The notes: a model not told the origin generated them from the letters alone. A stretch of 64,000 bases of DNA from Bdellovibrionia bacterium (GCA_030424715.1 JAUHWH010000001.1:682001-746000); one strand, 5' to 3'. Shown: positions 34,271-44,858, counted from the stretch's first letter. Program-made: numbers and translations.

Positions 34271-34864
34271 ATGTCTAAAAAAGTCGCTATTTTGCTTGCT
34301 ATGGTTTTGACCTTCACTGCCTGTGGCCCCAAGGGTTTTATCAAAGGTGAATACGATGACGTCGAAAACGAGAACTTGCTTGATGACCGTTGGTCAGAAA
34401 CCGACATGCAAAAAATCGTACAAGATCTTGTGGCCAAGATGGTCCAAAGCCGCGCCATCAAAAATGCCAAGCGTCCGCCCATCGTTATGGTCACTCGCTT
34501 GGAGAATCAGACCGACGAGCACATAAACACTCAGAGCATTATGGATATGGTTCGGGTTGAGGTTTCAAACAGTGGAGCTGTTGAGTTCGTGGATAAAGCC
34601 GCTCGTGATGACGTCGCTGATGAGTACAAGTACCAAAATTCGGGCATGGTTTCTGACGAAACCAAAAAAAGTAAGGGTGGTCAGATTGGTGCCGACTACA
34701 TTGTTAATGGCCGCTTAACCTCGATCACCAAAGATATCAATAAGAGCAAAACGGTCTATTACAAGTTAACTCTTAACATGACGAACCTCAAAACCAACAT
34801 TATCAAGTGGACGGGTTATAAAGAGCTGCGCAAGAAATATAAGAAGCGTCGGTTGGGCCTTTAG
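34271..34864 (+). CDS. lpoB: LpoB-like penicillin-binding protein activator lipoprotein
   Basis: 197 residues. Lipoprotein signal with lipobox FTACG (Cys18). The mature domain follows LpoB: PPIVMVTRLENQTDEHINTQSIMD, the strand GAVEFVDKAARDDVADEYKYQ, and GADYIVNGRLTSI...YYKLTLNMTNLKTN with WTGYKELRKKYKK. LpoB spans from the outer membrane to activate class A PBPs; a PBP1A is encoded at 15976. The gene that follows by 25 bases is a COG3014-type TPR lipoprotein, a combination often seen together, so an operon is likely. The activated PBP is inference. Confidence 0.88.
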   Translation: MSKKVAILLAMVLTFTACGPKGFIKGEYDDVENENLLDDRWSETDMQKIVQDLVAKMVQSRAIKNAKRPPIVMVTRLENQTDEHINTQSIMDMVRVEVSNSGAVEFVDKAARDDVADEYKYQNSGMVSDETKKSKGGQIGADYIVNGRLTSITKDINKSKTVYYKLTLNMTNLKTNIIKWTGYKELRKKYKKRRLGL

Positions 34865-34889
34865 TTTCCCCCGGGGGAAGGCCATTTGA

Positions 34890-36104
34890 GTGAAAAGTCT
34901 TTTATCTGTTTTTACACTGCTAACTGTTGTTGGCTGCGTGACCTACCAATCCAAGGTCAAGCAAGCCCGCAATCATCTGGCCTCGGGAGAGGCCCAGCTA
35001 GCTGCTGACATTTTCTCGGAGCATGCCGCTCAAGAGGGAAAAGACCAGGTTCTCTACATGTTGGACTACGGCATCGCTCTTCACGCCGCTGGGGAGTTAA
35101 AGAAAAGTAATGAAATTTTGTTGCAAGCCGATCGACTCGCTGAGGTGAACGACTACCACAGTATCTCTCGAGAAGCGGGGTCGTTGTTTCTTAACGACTC
35201 GCTAATTCAATACAAAACGGAACGTTTTGAGAACATTCTGATTAATGCCTACCTGGCCCTCAACTTCACCTTGCTTGGGAACTATGAGAGCGCTTTGGTG
35301 GAGTGCCGACGTATTGATCAGAAAATTTATAAACTAAAGCGAGACAATGAGGACAAGCGAAAAAGCTATTACGCACGTTATCTCTCGGCAATGATCTGGG
35401 AGGCCCAAGGCAAGTGGGATTCGGCATATATCGACTATAAAAATGCTTACCAAATCAACTCATCCTTAAAGTATCTGGGTAAAGATTTGATTCGTGCGGC
35501 CTGGCGCGCCCGTCGGTACAGTGACCTTAAAAAGTGGGAGAAGCAGTATCCGCAGTACAAGCTCAGTGAAATAAAAAAAGAGGCTACCCAGCAAGGTGAG
35601 TTGGTATTCATCTATCAACAAGGGTGGATCCCGCGAAAGCGCCCACGACCAGAGAACTTTCGGTTTCCCCATTTGGTTCCACAATTTTCCACCTACCGGT
35701 CTGCAATCGTTGAGGTGAATGGAAAACGTAGACCACCCACCCAGAGCCTTTACGATGTTGGGGGCGAGGCGATCCGCACACTGGACAACGACTACGCTTA
35801 CTTGGTGGCGAAGCGAATGGTGGGGATCGTAGCCAAAGAAGTCGCAGCCGATCAAATTCGCCAGCGCAATGAGGCATTGGGTGCCCTAGCATCGATTGCC
35901 ATGCATGTGGCTGATCAGGCTGACCTTAGGCAGTGGTCGACTTTACCCGCAAGCTTTCAAATATCGAAGGTGGTTCTCCCGCCGGGAGAGCATCAGGTGA
36001 AGATATGGGCTCAGAGTTCTCAGGGAGAAGAGCTGATTCACGAGGCCTCGGTGACAATCAAAAAAGGCCAAAAAACCTTTGTGAGCCGACGTACTTTCAA
36101 TTAG
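34890..36104 (+). CDS. COG3014-type lipoprotein with TPR-like repeats
   Basis: 404 residues. Lipobox VVGCV (Cys16). The N-terminal half holds TPR-like helices (ARNHLASGEAQLAADIFSEHAA, LDYGIALHAAGELKKSNEIL, NAYLALNFTLLGNYESALVE, AMIWEAQGKWDSAYIDYKNAY). The C-terminal half has a beta-rich domain (FRFPHLVPQFSTYRSAIVEVNG). The family name is from the overall pattern and its place behind LpoB. It probably scaffolds the same envelope complex. The start is GTG, with GGGGAAG nearby. Confidence 0.8.
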   Translation: MKSLLSVFTLLTVVGCVTYQSKVKQARNHLASGEAQLAADIFSEHAAQEGKDQVLYMLDYGIALHAAGELKKSNEILLQADRLAEVNDYHSISREAGSLFLNDSLIQYKTERFENILINAYLALNFTLLGNYESALVECRRIDQKIYKLKRDNEDKRKSYYARYLSAMIWEAQGKWDSAYIDYKNAYQINSSLKYLGKDLIRAAWRARRYSDLKKWEKQYPQYKLSEIKKEATQQGELVFIYQQGWIPRKRPRPENFRFPHLVPQFSTYRSAIVEVNGKRRPPTQSLYDVGGEAIRTLDNDYAYLVAKRMVGIVAKEVAADQIRQRNEALGALASIAMHVADQADLRQWSTLPASFQISKVVLPPGEHQVKIWAQSSQGEELIHEASVTIKKGQKTFVSRRTFN

Positions 36105-36134
36105 ATTTTGAGTCCATCCTGACTGGAGGACTCT

Positions 36135-37406
36135 ATGGTTCTATTTCTATCCATCGTTTTTTCTTTATTTTGTCACGCTGAGCTGACGGTTATTCACGCT
36201 GGCAAAATGATTGATACAGTGGCCGGACGGGTGCGTGCGGAGCGATCCTTGTTTGTGGAAAATGGCAAGATCACAAAAATTGAGAAGGGCTATAAAACGA
36301 GGGAAGGTGCTCGGGTTATAAACCTCAAGGGAGCAACTGTCATGCCCGGTCTGATGGACATGCACACTCATTTGAGTATGCAGTTTAGCGGCAAGTCCTA
36401 CAGTGAGCGATTTTTTTTAAGTGAAGCCGATTACACAATTCGCTCGGTGGTGTTTGCAGAAAAAACACTGTTAGCCGGCTTTACAACGGTGCGCGACCTT
36501 GGGGATGTCTTTCGTATTTCCATTGCCTTAAAAAAAGCGATCAACATGGGTACGATCAAGGGCCCTCGTATTTTCACCGCTGGCAAAGCCATTGCGACAA
36601 CGGGTGGCCACGCCGACCCAACCAACGGACGACGTCACACCGAGATGGACTTTCCTGGGCCAGAAGCCGGCGTTGTTAATGGGGTGTCAGAGTCAAGGGG
36701 TGCGGTTCGACAGCGTTACAAAGAGGGTGCTGATCTTATAAAAATAACAGCCACCGGTGGGGTTTTGAGCACAGCAAAAAGTGGTCAGAACCCGCAATTT
36801 ATGATGGACGAGCTCAAGGCGATCATAGCAACGGCGAAAGATTACGGCTTTACCGTGGCGGCCCACGCCCACGGCAAAGAGGGTATGCTTCGTGCGATCA
36901 AAGCCGGGGTGAGCTCTATTGAGCACGGGACCTACCTGGATCGCGAGGTACTGCGCGCGATGAAACGCAACAACACTTACTATGTACCGACCATTATGGC
37001 TGGAGTCTGGGTGGGCGAGAAGGCCAAGATCGATGGCTTCTTTCCGGACATTGTCCGTCCCAAAGCGGCCGCCATCGGGCCACAGATTTTGAATTCGTTT
37101 AAAACGGCTGTCCGTTACGGAGTGAAGATCGCATTCGGTACAGACAGCGGGGTTTCCGCCCACGGTGACAATGGCCAAGAGTTCGAGCTGATGGTTCAAG
37201 GCGGGATGAAACCCATGCGGGTGATTCAGTCCGCCACCTTAGAGGCTGCGAAACTTTTAAAACAAGAGGCTCACCTAGGAAGCCTTGAGGTCGGTAAGCA
37301 TGCTGACATCGTCGCCGTCACCGGCGATCCCTTAAAAGACATGAGTGTGATGAAAAATGTACCGTTTGTTATGAAGGCTGGGCAAGTCTACAAAAACGAG
37401 TTGTAG
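36135..37406 (+). CDS. Secreted amidohydrolase (Xaa-Pro dipeptidase-like)
   Basis: 423 residues. Short signal peptide ([16 protein letters not shown]). Amidohydrolase metal motifs are visible: [12 protein letters not shown] (HxH), [10 protein letters not shown] (carbamylated Lys), VAAHAHG and SSIEHGTY (His), FGTDSGVS (Asp), and a C-terminal composite-domain motif [12 protein letters not shown]. This subgroup includes imidazolonepropionase-like and prolidase-like enzymes. A peptidase role in the periplasm is plausible but the substrate is unknown. GGAGG lies before the start. Four bases separate it from the convergent L,D-transpeptidase. Confidence 0.88.
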   Translation: MVLFLSIVFSLFCHAELTVIHAGKMIDTVAGRVRAERSLFVENGKITKIEKGYKTREGARVINLKGATVMPGLMDMHTHLSMQFSGKSYSERFFLSEADYTIRSVVFAEKTLLAGFTTVRDLGDVFRISIALKKAINMGTIKGPRIFTAGKAIATTGGHADPTNGRRHTEMDFPGPEAGVVNGVSESRGAVRQRYKEGADLIKITATGGVLSTAKSGQNPQFMMDELKAIIATAKDYGFTVAAHAHGKEGMLRAIKAGVSSIEHGTYLDREVLRAMKRNNTYYVPTIMAGVWVGEKAKIDGFFPDIVRPKAAAIGPQILNSFKTAVRYGVKIAFGTDSGVSAHGDNGQEFELMVQGGMKPMRVIQSATLEAAKLLKQEAHLGSLEVGKHADIVAVTGDPLKDMSVMKNVPFVMKAGQVYKNEL

Positions 37407-37409
37407 TGC

Positions 37410-38045
37410 TCAGGGGTTATTGTTGCTGGCGTTGCCGTAGTGGTAGAAGAGGGCACCATCTTTGAGCTGCTCGATTATTTTTTTTGCATACTTTTTTTCA
37501 ACAGCGGGGCATCCGAGGCTTCTCCCGGTTTTCTTCCAAGAAACATAGGCGGCACCATGGAGAACAATGGCCCTCTTCATTGAACTGCTGTTTGCTTTTT
37601 CAAGTCCCTGCATTTTCAAACTCAAACCATGTTTGCCAAAATAGGTTTTTGTCATTTTGTGAAAGCCATAGGGTGTGGCGTTGGAGCCGACGCGACTTGA
37701 AAAGTGATCCAAGCGCGTATCGTGGTTGGGGTCGGACCCTTTGCCGTGGGCCACTTTGTAGAACTCAATGGTTTGTTTTTTTAGGTTAACAATGGCCAGT
37801 CGTTTTTTATCCGAAGTTTTTGAAAAATCGGCAATAGCCAAAAAGTTCTCGGAAAGACCCATGATTGCTTGATTTCTCTTGTGGAATTGCAGGGCAGCGG
37901 TCAATGCGATGGGGCTGACCTTGGGATATTGAGAACTCAATCTTTGCACTATGTTGCGGGTAGCAATGGCTGGAGGCGAAGGAGCCTGTTTGGGTGCTTC
38001 GCCATGGAGTAATAAGAAGCTTAAAGCCAATAAAACCATAGGCAA
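37410..38045 (-). CDS. Murein L,D-transpeptidase (YkuD-related)
   Basis: 211 residues. Signal-like N-terminus (VLLALSFLLLHGEA). The catalytic domain has LVNLKKQT-like strand AIVNLKKQTIEFYKVAHGKG, GSNATPYGFHKMTKTYFGKHG, RAIVLHGAAYVS and the nucleophile motif GRSLGCPAV (Cys, in place of the usual SxGCxR/P). These enzymes form 3-3 peptidoglycan crosslinks or attach proteins to the wall. The start is TTG with GGTGAG nearby; the ATG two codons later is an alternative. Confidence 0.85.
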   Translation of the reverse strand: MPMVLLALSFLLLHGEAPKQAPSPPAIATRNIVQRLSSQYPKVSPIALTAALQFHKRNQAIMGLSENFLAIADFSKTSDKKRLAIVNLKKQTIEFYKVAHGKGSDPNHDTRLDHFSSRVGSNATPYGFHKMTKTYFGKHGLSLKMQGLEKANSSSMKRAIVLHGAAYVSWKKTGRSLGCPAVEKKYAKKIIEQLKDGALFYHYGNASNNNP

Positions 38046-38070
38046 TTATTACAGCTCACCGCCAAAAAGA

Positions 38071-38115
38071 CACAAAAAAACCCTGATTCGTAAAAACCAG
38101 GGTTTGTTTTGTTGG
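38071..38115 (-). terminator. Terminator downstream of phaR
   Basis: AAACCCTG (38078-38085) pairs with CAGGGTTT (38098-38105); on the minus strand the stem is followed by seven T. It sits 10-20 bases past the phaR stop and before the L,D-transpeptidase start, separating the two transcripts. Confidence 0.75.
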
Positions 38116-38125
38116 TTTTAAACGC

Positions 38126-38677
38126 TTACTGACCCGGAGTTAAAAAACTTTTGTTCGGATTAGGAAGGCTGGGCGTCTCTTCTTGCTGAGGAAGACGTCC
38201 GGTGAACTCTTGCGAGCTACCACTTGTCGCAGCTTGGGCCACGCGATTTTCTAAAGATTGTTTTACAGTGTCGTAACTTTCGGCGGCTTTATCAACAACG
38301 GAGTCAGAAGAAGACTTGCTGCTTGAAGTTGAGGGTTGAGCCGATTTAACGATATACTCTTTCGGGAAAGCGCCTAATTTGGCAAGATAGCTCGAGATGC
38401 TACCATTGGCGTGTTGAATGATCTCGCGAAGAGTAAAAAGAGGCGCATACTGAGAGGCTTTCTTTTCAGATTCAAAGATGATCTGAGTCAAAGTCGCGGC
38501 AGTGATGTCGTTCTTAGTTTTATTGTCGATAACCATAACTTCTTCATTGGCACGGATCATTTTGGCAATGTCGTCCAAAGTGACATAACAACTCTGCTGA
38601 GTGTCATAAAGCTTTCTGTTTTGGTACCGTTTAATAATTTTGACTTTCTTGCTGGCATCTTGGTTTGAGCTAATCAA
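38126..38677 (-). CDS. phaR: PhaR-type polyhydroxyalkanoate synthesis regulator
   Basis: 183 residues. The N-terminal 110 residues are the PhaR/PHB accumulation regulatory domain: KIIKRYQNRKLYDTQQSCYV, LDDIAKMIRANEEVMVIDNKT, ITAATLTQIIFESEKK, FTLREIIQHANGSI. The C-terminal 75 residues are a Ser/Gln-rich tail. Family members bind DNA and PHA granules to control phasin genes. The start is TTG with GGGAGGAAG upstream. No phaC or phasin gene is in the window. Confidence 0.9.
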   Translation of the reverse strand: MISSNQDASKKVKIIKRYQNRKLYDTQQSCYVTLDDIAKMIRANEEVMVIDNKTKNDITAATLTQIIFESEKKASQYAPLFTLREIIQHANGSISSYLAKLGAFPKEYIVKSAQPSTSSSKSSSDSVVDKAAESYDTVKQSLENRVAQAATSGSSQEFTGRLPQQEETPSLPNPNKSFLTPGQ

Positions 38678-39012
38678 GGTCTTCCTCCCATTGACGTAGA
38701 TGGCGCAACCATCCGAATTGTTGCTGTGTTCAGGCGAAATCTATTCGGGCCGCCACAGCTTGTCAAGGAGGCTGGACCCTGATTACTTAATAATCATTCT
38801 AAAATCAGTAGGTTTTCAAGAAATCAATAAAACTCCATAATTTCAATATCTTAAATAAGAACGGCTGTTCGCAATATTTGTTCTAAGTGATAACGAAATG
38901 CAGTTGTAGCACCAGACGAAAGGCTCCGTCTAGTTTACTGGAGCGGGCTTCAAGAGATGGAGTTGTTCATCCGATAGGTTTTTTAAGAACAAGAATCAAC
39001 CTCGGAGTCCGA
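38678..39012. promoter_or_regulatory. Divergent intergenic region, phaR / TPR lipoprotein
   Basis: About 335 bases. It holds an AGACG/CGTCT hairpin (about 38917-38934) in the likely leader of the TPR lipoprotein gene and AT-rich promoter-like sequence around 38800-38880. I see no other gene. Confidence 0.35.
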
Positions 39013-40854
39013 ATGGTGCTAAGTAAAAAAACTCAGTTATTATGTGTGTTTACATTGGTAGCAGGGTGCTCTCACCTAGGTTTAGAGGGTTCTGGCAAAG
39101 GGGCCTTTATCAGCCAAGCCGCGCGGGTCAAGAATGAGGCTCCTGAGGCAATGACCATTCCTGATCAAAGTTCGAGCAATCTTAATGACACCTACATGGA
39201 TACCAAAGCCGACTACCACTTCACACTTGCTGAGTCTTATAGCTTGCAAGATGAATCTGCAAAAGCGGTGGAAAATTACAAGCTTGCCTTAGTCTATGAT
39301 CAATCATCACCTCAACTGCACTATCGACTGGCCCTTGAGTACGTGAAGCTCGGTTTGGTGACCGAGGCGATGTCTCAGTGTCAGGAGGCCTTGAAGGCCA
39401 GTCCTAAGCATAAAGATTCAGCACTCTTGCTTGGTGGGTTGATGTCGGCGATGCACATGTACGACCAGGCATTAGAGCTCTACGAGAAAACACTGACCTT
39501 TTATCCCGACGACATGGAGACTTCTCTGTTTATTGGGGCTCTTTATGCAGAAAAGGGCGACTTCACTCAATCGATCGCCCATTTTAGAAAAATGGTACGC
39601 AATCCTAAGATTAAGGACAAGTCTCAGGCTTGGTACTACCTTGGTCGAGTTTACAGCTCCAAAACAAAGCCAGAATATGCCAATGCCGAAACCGCCTTTG
39701 TAACCAGTTTGAAGTTGGAGCCCGAATCTTTAGACGTGGTCTTGGCTTTGGGTTCGGTTTACGAAACGCTCAAGCAGTCGAAAAAGTTGAAACGCTTGTT
39801 TGCTAATTATCAAGAAGAGCACGGCCCGCACCATATGATTGCCGAGCGTCTCGCCCAAATCTACCTCGACGAAGACAACTTGGATGAAGCCATTGCTCAA
39901 CTTAAAACTGTAGAAGCTTATGACACGAGAAATCTTAACATTAGTCTCAAGATTGCCTTGATCATGATCGAGCAAAAACAGTATCAGCCCGCGATTGCCA
40001 AGCTTGAGGGCATTATTGAGAAGTCTCCAGAGTCTGAAAAAGTGAGATTTTATCTTGGAGCCCTCTATGAAGAGGTGAAAGACTATCGGGCTGCGATCCA
40101 GCAATTCGATACTATAAAGTTTGGTAGCAACTATTATGAGGATAGCGTGATGCACGCGGCCTATTTGCATAAGCTTTTGGGGCAGCCAGAAAAAGCCATT
40201 GAAAAAGTAAAGCAGGGGCTCTTCCATCAGAAAGACAGTGCGAAGTTTTGGATTTTGCACGCGTCTCTTCTCGACGAGAACGACAAAGTCGAGCAGGCGA
40301 AAACAGTCTTGCAGTCGGCAGTGCAGCGCTTTCCAGAAGATATCCAGATCCATTTTCAGTTGGGCTCGGTCTATGATCGCCTCGGTAAGAAAGATAAAAC
40401 GGTTGAGCACATGGAAAAGGTTTTGGGGCTAGATGCCAATCATGTGCAAGCTTTGAACTACTTGGCCTATGTTTACGCCGATGGCACCCGCAACCTTGAG
40501 GCCGCCGAAAAACTTGTCCGCAAAGCCTTGCAACTGCAACCCGGTGACGGTTTTATTATGGACACCTTGGGTTGGGTTTTATTCAAGCAAGACCGTATCT
40601 CTGAGGCAGTGAAGGTTTTAGAAAAAGCCCACCAAAAAGAATCGAACGAAGCTATCATTGCAGAGCATCTTGGTGATGCCTACTTTCGCTACAAACTCCC
40701 CCGAAAAGCGAAGCAGATGTATATGAAGGCCGCTGAGTTGGAGAAGAACAACGACAACAAAGAAAAGATTCAGTCAAAAATCACTTCGATTGATCAAAAG
40801 ATCCAAGCAGAAAAATCTCGTAGCACACGCACTCCGGCATCGCTCAACCAGTAA
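39013..40854 (+). CDS. TPR-repeat outer-membrane lipoprotein
   Basis: About 613 residues from the ATG at 39013, 42 codons inside the ORF-track start. This choice gives a proper lipoprotein signal (LCVFTLVAGCS; Cys at about 18) and GGAG before it. After a short linker the chain is built of about 14 tetratricopeptide repeats (for example SPQLHYRLALEYVKLGLVTE and GDGFIMDTLGWVLFKQDRIS). Such proteins scaffold complexes at the outer membrane (PilF/BamD-like in outline). No enzymatic motif. An 8-bp stem overlaps its stop codon. A LolB-like gene follows. Confidence 0.88.
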   Translation: MVLSKKTQLLCVFTLVAGCSHLGLEGSGKGAFISQAARVKNEAPEAMTIPDQSSSNLNDTYMDTKADYHFTLAESYSLQDESAKAVENYKLALVYDQSSPQLHYRLALEYVKLGLVTEAMSQCQEALKASPKHKDSALLLGGLMSAMHMYDQALELYEKTLTFYPDDMETSLFIGALYAEKGDFTQSIAHFRKMVRNPKIKDKSQAWYYLGRVYSSKTKPEYANAETAFVTSLKLEPESLDVVLALGSVYETLKQSKKLKRLFANYQEEHGPHHMIAERLAQIYLDEDNLDEAIAQLKTVEAYDTRNLNISLKIALIMIEQKQYQPAIAKLEGIIEKSPESEKVRFYLGALYEEVKDYRAAIQQFDTIKFGSNYYEDSVMHAAYLHKLLGQPEKAIEKVKQGLFHQKDSAKFWILHASLLDENDKVEQAKTVLQSAVQRFPEDIQIHFQLGSVYDRLGKKDKTVEHMEKVLGLDANHVQALNYLAYVYADGTRNLEAAEKLVRKALQLQPGDGFIMDTLGWVLFKQDRISEAVKVLEKAHQKESNEAIIAEHLGDAYFRYKLPRKAKQMYMKAAELEKNNDNKEKIQSKITSIDQKIQAEKSRSTRTPASLNQ

Positions 40855-40876
40855 GTGACGGCACTCCGGTCACTTA
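40852..40876 (+). terminator. Stem-loop across the TPR gene stop codon
   Basis: TAAGTGAC and GTCACTTA form a perfect 8-bp stem that includes the stop codon. No T-run follows, so it may be a processing or attenuation hairpin and not a full terminator. Confidence 0.35.
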
Positions 40877-40914
40877 ATCATTGAGTCTGAAACGGGGGCC
40901 CTGTACATTAGGGC

Positions 40915-41520
40915 ATGAATAAAATCATCATTCTCACTCTATTTTTTATGCTTACCCATTGTACAACCACGAAGAAGCAATCGAAGGTCCACACCGATGT
41001 TGGTCTTTGGGTTGGCAAGGTTCAGATGACGAACAAGACCACTGGGCAAAAAAAATGGGCCAATGTGAACTGGGCCAGTGATTCAAGCCAGTCGCGCCTT
41101 AGGGTGGATGTTAGTGCTATTTTAGATGTGCCGGTCGCGACCTTTCTGGTGAATTCTGAAGGGGCGCACCTGTGGCTACACATGGAGAAAAAGTATTTTC
41201 ATTCAATGGAAAGTCGAAAGCTCTTTAAGCACTTAACAAAACTTTCCATAGACCCAAAAATATTCTATAGCATGCTTGGTCAACCGGAAGCCCCCAATGA
41301 GAACTGGGCTTGTTCGACCGAGCCGGCTTTACTGAAGTGCGCATCCCAAAAAAATCAAACCCAATACTCCGTGGCCTTCTCTGAGACTGATCGGCGCTTG
41401 ATTAATATCGATCGCGGCTCCAAATCCCTGCGATTGCGCTTGTCCCGGTCTAAGGTCCAGTTAGAGGATCGTTTTTTTCAGGCGCTCTCTAAGTCTCAAT
41501 ATAAAACAATTGAAATATAA
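40915..41520 (+). CDS. LolB-like outer-membrane lipoprotein
   Basis: 201 residues. Lipobox LTHCT (Cys16). The mature domain resembles LolB/DUF4292: strands WVGKVQMTNKTTGQKKWANVNW, RLRVDVSAILDVPVATFLVN, GAHLWLHMEKKYFHS, and LRLRLSRSKVQLE. LolB receives lipoproteins from LolA and inserts them in the outer membrane. The assignment is by fold pattern and position behind a TPR lipoprotein; confidence is moderate. No strong ribosome site; the bases before the ATG form a GCCCT/AGGGC hairpin. Confidence 0.65.
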   Translation: MNKIIILTLFFMLTHCTTTKKQSKVHTDVGLWVGKVQMTNKTTGQKKWANVNWASDSSQSRLRVDVSAILDVPVATFLVNSEGAHLWLHMEKKYFHSMESRKLFKHLTKLSIDPKIFYSMLGQPEAPNENWACSTEPALLKCASQKNQTQYSVAFSETDRRLINIDRGSKSLRLRLSRSKVQLEDRFFQALSKSQYKTIEI

Positions 41521-41605
41521 ATTTTCTCTTTTCTGGTTTTCAGTGTCTTAAATTGTAAGGCCCCCAATGTCTTCTGTAAATCATTGGGTCAAGGGCGGGC
41601 AAACC

Positions 41606-41634
41606 TTGTTTGTCTCTCTATAATTCGGCATAAT
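41606..41634 (+). promoter_or_regulatory. Predicted promoter of the prkA operon
   Basis: TTGTTT (41606-41611), exactly 17 bases, then CATAAT (41629-41634), 32 bases before the prkA start. Confidence 0.5.
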
Positions 41635-41666
41635 AGAAGTAGGAACGCACCCAAGGAGAAGACTCT

Positions 41667-43748
41667 ATGGACAATAACTCAAAAATTTCACTGAAAGAGA
41701 TTTTAGACGACTGGGGAGATAAGTCCGCTTTTAAAGAGCGCAACTGGGTGGGAACCTTCGACGACTACATTCAGTTGGTAAAAGAGAATCCACGCATCAC
41801 TCGCAACGCCTTTCAAAGAATGTACGATATGGTCACTAGTTACGGTTCCGAAGAGTATGTGGACTGTAAAAAGAAAATCATTCGCTACAAATTTTTTGAT
41901 GATGCTGAAAATGGTGGTCAAGATGGGGTTTTTGGACTCGATATTTCTTTGATGAAGTTGGTCAATGTTCTAAAGTCAGCAGCGCTTGGGTACGGGACCG
42001 AAAAGCGAGTGATCTTGCTGCACGGACCGGTCGGGAGCGCAAAGTCCACAATTTGTCGTCGCCTCAAAAAAGGGATCGAAGCCTATTCGAAGAAGCCAGA
42101 AGGGGCTCTGTACACATTTGATTGGGTTGATACCGATGGTGTATTGGATGGCCTTTTTGGTAAAGATGTGAAAGTTTTTCCGAGCCCGATGCACGAAGAG
42201 CCCTTGTTGCTCATTCCCAAAGAGTTGCGACCGAAGTTTGAACAGTCGTTTAACAAAGGTTCACAAGACGAGTTTCGCGTGAAAATAGAGGGCGATTTAT
42301 CTCCGCCGTCTCGTTTTATTTTTAAAACTCTTATGGAAAAATACAGCGGTGATATCGACAAGGTGTTAGCCCATGTTCGTGTGAAAAGATTGGTGCTGAG
42401 CGAGGCCGATCGAGTGGGTATTGGAACCTTCCAGCCTAAAGATGAAAAAAACCAAGACAGCACGGAGCTCACGGGTGATATCAATTATCGAAAGATTGCC
42501 GAGTACGGTTCAGAATCCGACCCTCGTGCTTTCAACTTTGACGGGGAATTTAATGTCGCTAACCGTGGCGTTATTGAGTTTGTTGAGGTTCTAAAGCTCG
42601 ATGTGGCCTTTTTGTACGATCTCCTCGGAGCGTCTCAAGAGCACATGGTGAAGCCGAAAAAGTTTGCTCAGACCTATATCGATGAGGTGATCATTGGGCA
42701 CACCAACGAGCCCGAGTACCGCCGACTGCAAAACAATGAGTTTATGGAAGCCCTTCGTGATCGAACGGTGAAGATTGATATTCCCTATATCACTAAGCTC
42801 GAAGAAGAAATAAAGATCTATGATAAAGATTTTAATAAAAAGAAAATTCGTGGTGTTAGTATCGCGCCTCATACCACCAAGGTGGCTGCGATGTGGTCTA
42901 TCCTGACGAGATTAGAGAAGCCCAAAAAAGCCAATCTCACTCGCCTTCAAAAAATGAAACTTTATAATGGTAAAACATTACCCAATTATACCGAGGACAA
43001 CATCAAGGAGCTTCGTAAAGAGACTCAACGCGAAGGCCTTGATGGTGTTTCTCCTCGGTATATCCAAGATAAGATTTCCAACGCTTTGATTCAGGCGCAA
43101 CAGAACAGTGGTTCTGTCAACCCGTTCATGGTTCTTAATGAACTGGAGTCGGGTCTTAAGCATCACTCGTTATTGTCTAACGATGAGTTGAAGTCTGAAT
43201 ACCGTGAACTTATTGATGTGGTAAGAAAAGAGTACGAAGAGATCATTAAATCTGAGGTCCAACGGGCCATCAGTGCTGACGATAGCTCACTGTCACGCCT
43301 TTGCTCGAATTATATCGATAATGTAAAGGCATACACTCAAAAAGAGAAAGTTCGCAACCCATTCACCGGCCAAGATGACGAGCCCAATGAGCGATTGATG
43401 CGTTCGATCGAGTCAAAAATCGATATTCCGGAGTCTCGCAAAGACGATTTTCGTCGAGAGATCATGAACTACATCGGAGCGCTTTCTCTCGAGGGCAAGT
43501 CTTTTGACTACCGCATGAACGAGCGTTTGCATAAGGCTCTTGAGCTAAAGCTTTTTGAAGATCAAAAAGACAGCATCAAGTTGACCTCGTTGGTGACCTC
43601 TGAGGCGGACAAAGCCACCCAAGAAAAGATTGATATCGTGAAAGCACGACTTATCAAAGACTTTGGGTACGATGAAATTTCGGCAACCGATGTACTACAG
43701 TATGTTGCCAGTATCTTTGCTCGTGGAGATGTGAAGGAAAGTCAATAG
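41667..43748 (+). CDS. prkA: PrkA-type serine protein kinase / AAA ATPase
   Basis: 693 residues. The N-terminal AAA domain has Walker [20 protein letters not shown] and a conserved VDWVDTDG... region. [28 protein letters not shown] and [26 protein letters not shown] are typical of PrkA/YeaG. The C-terminal half is the PrkA-specific helical domain. Family members act in stress and sporulation-like responses with YeaH and SpoVR, which follow here in the usual order (prkA-yeaH-spoVR). AAGGAG precedes the ATG. Confidence 0.95.
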   Translation: MDNNSKISLKEILDDWGDKSAFKERNWVGTFDDYIQLVKENPRITRNAFQRMYDMVTSYGSEEYVDCKKKIIRYKFFDDAENGGQDGVFGLDISLMKLVNVLKSAALGYGTEKRVILLHGPVGSAKSTICRRLKKGIEAYSKKPEGALYTFDWVDTDGVLDGLFGKDVKVFPSPMHEEPLLLIPKELRPKFEQSFNKGSQDEFRVKIEGDLSPPSRFIFKTLMEKYSGDIDKVLAHVRVKRLVLSEADRVGIGTFQPKDEKNQDSTELTGDINYRKIAEYGSESDPRAFNFDGEFNVANRGVIEFVEVLKLDVAFLYDLLGASQEHMVKPKKFAQTYIDEVIIGHTNEPEYRRLQNNEFMEALRDRTVKIDIPYITKLEEEIKIYDKDFNKKKIRGVSIAPHTTKVAAMWSILTRLEKPKKANLTRLQKMKLYNGKTLPNYTEDNIKELRKETQREGLDGVSPRYIQDKISNALIQAQQNSGSVNPFMVLNELESGLKHHSLLSNDELKSEYRELIDVVRKEYEEIIKSEVQRAISADDSSLSRLCSNYIDNVKAYTQKEKVRNPFTGQDDEPNERLMRSIESKIDIPESRKDDFRREIMNYIGALSLEGKSFDYRMNERLHKALELKLFEDQKDSIKLTSLVTSEADKATQEKIDIVKARLIKDFGYDEISATDVLQYVASIFARGDVKESQ

Positions 43749-43754
43749 GGGACG

Positions 43755-44858
43755 ATGTCGATAAGAGAGGACCAAAATCGCTTTAGAGATATCGTTCGCG
43801 GTAAGATCAAAGAGAACTTCAAGGACTATGTCACTCATGGAGAAATGATCGGCAAGCGGGAGAATGACTACGTCAAGATCCCGGTGCCTTATATTGATAT
43901 CCCTCGTTTTAAATATGGTCCTAAGCAAAAGGGTGGTGTCGGTCAGGGCGAAGGAAAGCCTGGCGATCCCGTCGGCAAAGGCAAGGGCGAAAAAAAACCA
44001 GGAGAAGGCAAGGCCGGTAACGAAGCTGGTGAGCACCAAGTTGAAGTGGACATTAGCTTTGAGGAGCTTGCTGAAATTCTTGGAGAGGAGCTAGAGCTAC
44101 CTCGTATCGAGCCCAAAGGGTCTAAAATTGCCTCCGAGAAAAATCGGTACTCTGGCATTGCCCCGGTGGGCCCCGAGGGGCTGCGCCATTTTAAATCTTC
44201 TTATAAAAGAGCGCTTAAGCGATACATTTCTAGCGGTCTCTACGACCCCGAAGATCCTGTTATCGTGCCCATTCGCGGTGACTACCGTTATCGATCCACA
44301 AAAACAACAATCAAGCCCCAGGCCAATGCTGTTGTGATCTATATAATGGATGTGTCAGGCTCCATGGGGAATGAGCAAAAAGAAATTGTTCGTCTTGAAA
44401 GTTTTTGGATCAACGCTTGGTTAAAGAAACACTATAAGGGTCTAGAGACTCGCTTTATCATCCACGACGCTACCGCTCGAGAAGTGGATGAAGACACTTT
44501 TTTTCGAACCAGCGAGTCTGGTGGAACTCTTATTAGCTCCGCCTATAAGCTTTGTCGCGACATCATACAGCGCGAGTATCCACCCCATGAGTGGAACATT
44601 TATCCCTTTCATTTTAGTGATGGCGACAATTGGTCTGGAGATGACACTCGTTTGTGCATGAAGATCTTAAAAGAAGGCCTTATGCCCAATGTGAACTTCT
44701 TTGGTTATGGGCAGGTGGAGAGCAAATACGGCAGTGGCCAGTTTCTCAAGGATTTGGAAAAGGAATTTCCAAGTGATGAAAAGATGATCTTAAGCAAAAT
44801 CAAAAACAAAGAGGCTATTCTGGGTTCAATCAAAGACTTTTTAGGAAAGGGCCGTTAA
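43755..44858 (+). CDS. yeaH: YeaH/YhbH family (DUF444) protein with vWA-like domain
   Basis: 367 residues. N-terminal basic segment, then a Gly/Lys/Pro-rich linker (about 56-90: [20 protein letters not shown]), then the DUF444 core with a MIDAS-like metal motif [44 protein letters not shown] and [13 protein letters not shown]. It acts with PrkA and SpoVR in stress responses. The final stop and the spoVR start share one base (TAATG), so they are translationally coupled. Confidence 0.94.
   Translation: MSIREDQNRFRDIVRGKIKENFKDYVTHGEMIGKRENDYVKIPVPYIDIPRFKYGPKQKGGVGQGEGKPGDPVGKGKGEKKPGEGKAGNEAGEHQVEVDISFEELAEILGEELELPRIEPKGSKIASEKNRYSGIAPVGPEGLRHFKSSYKRALKRYISSGLYDPEDPVIVPIRGDYRYRSTKTTIKPQANAVVIYIMDVSGSMGNEQKEIVRLESFWINAWLKKHYKGLETRFIIHDATAREVDEDTFFRTSESGGTLISSAYKLCRDIIQREYPPHEWNIYPFHFSDGDNWSGDDTRLCMKILKEGLMPNVNFFGYGQVESKYGSGQFLKDLEKEFPSDEKMILSKIKNKEAILGSIKDFLGKGR

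Noticed and set aside
35466-35892. Minus-strand ORFs under the COG3014-type gene
   Set aside because: Antisense shadows with no start signals or domains.
38887-39012. ORF-track start of the TPR lipoprotein
   Set aside because: The extra 42 codons would bury the lipoprotein signal peptide; the ATG at 39013 has GGAG.
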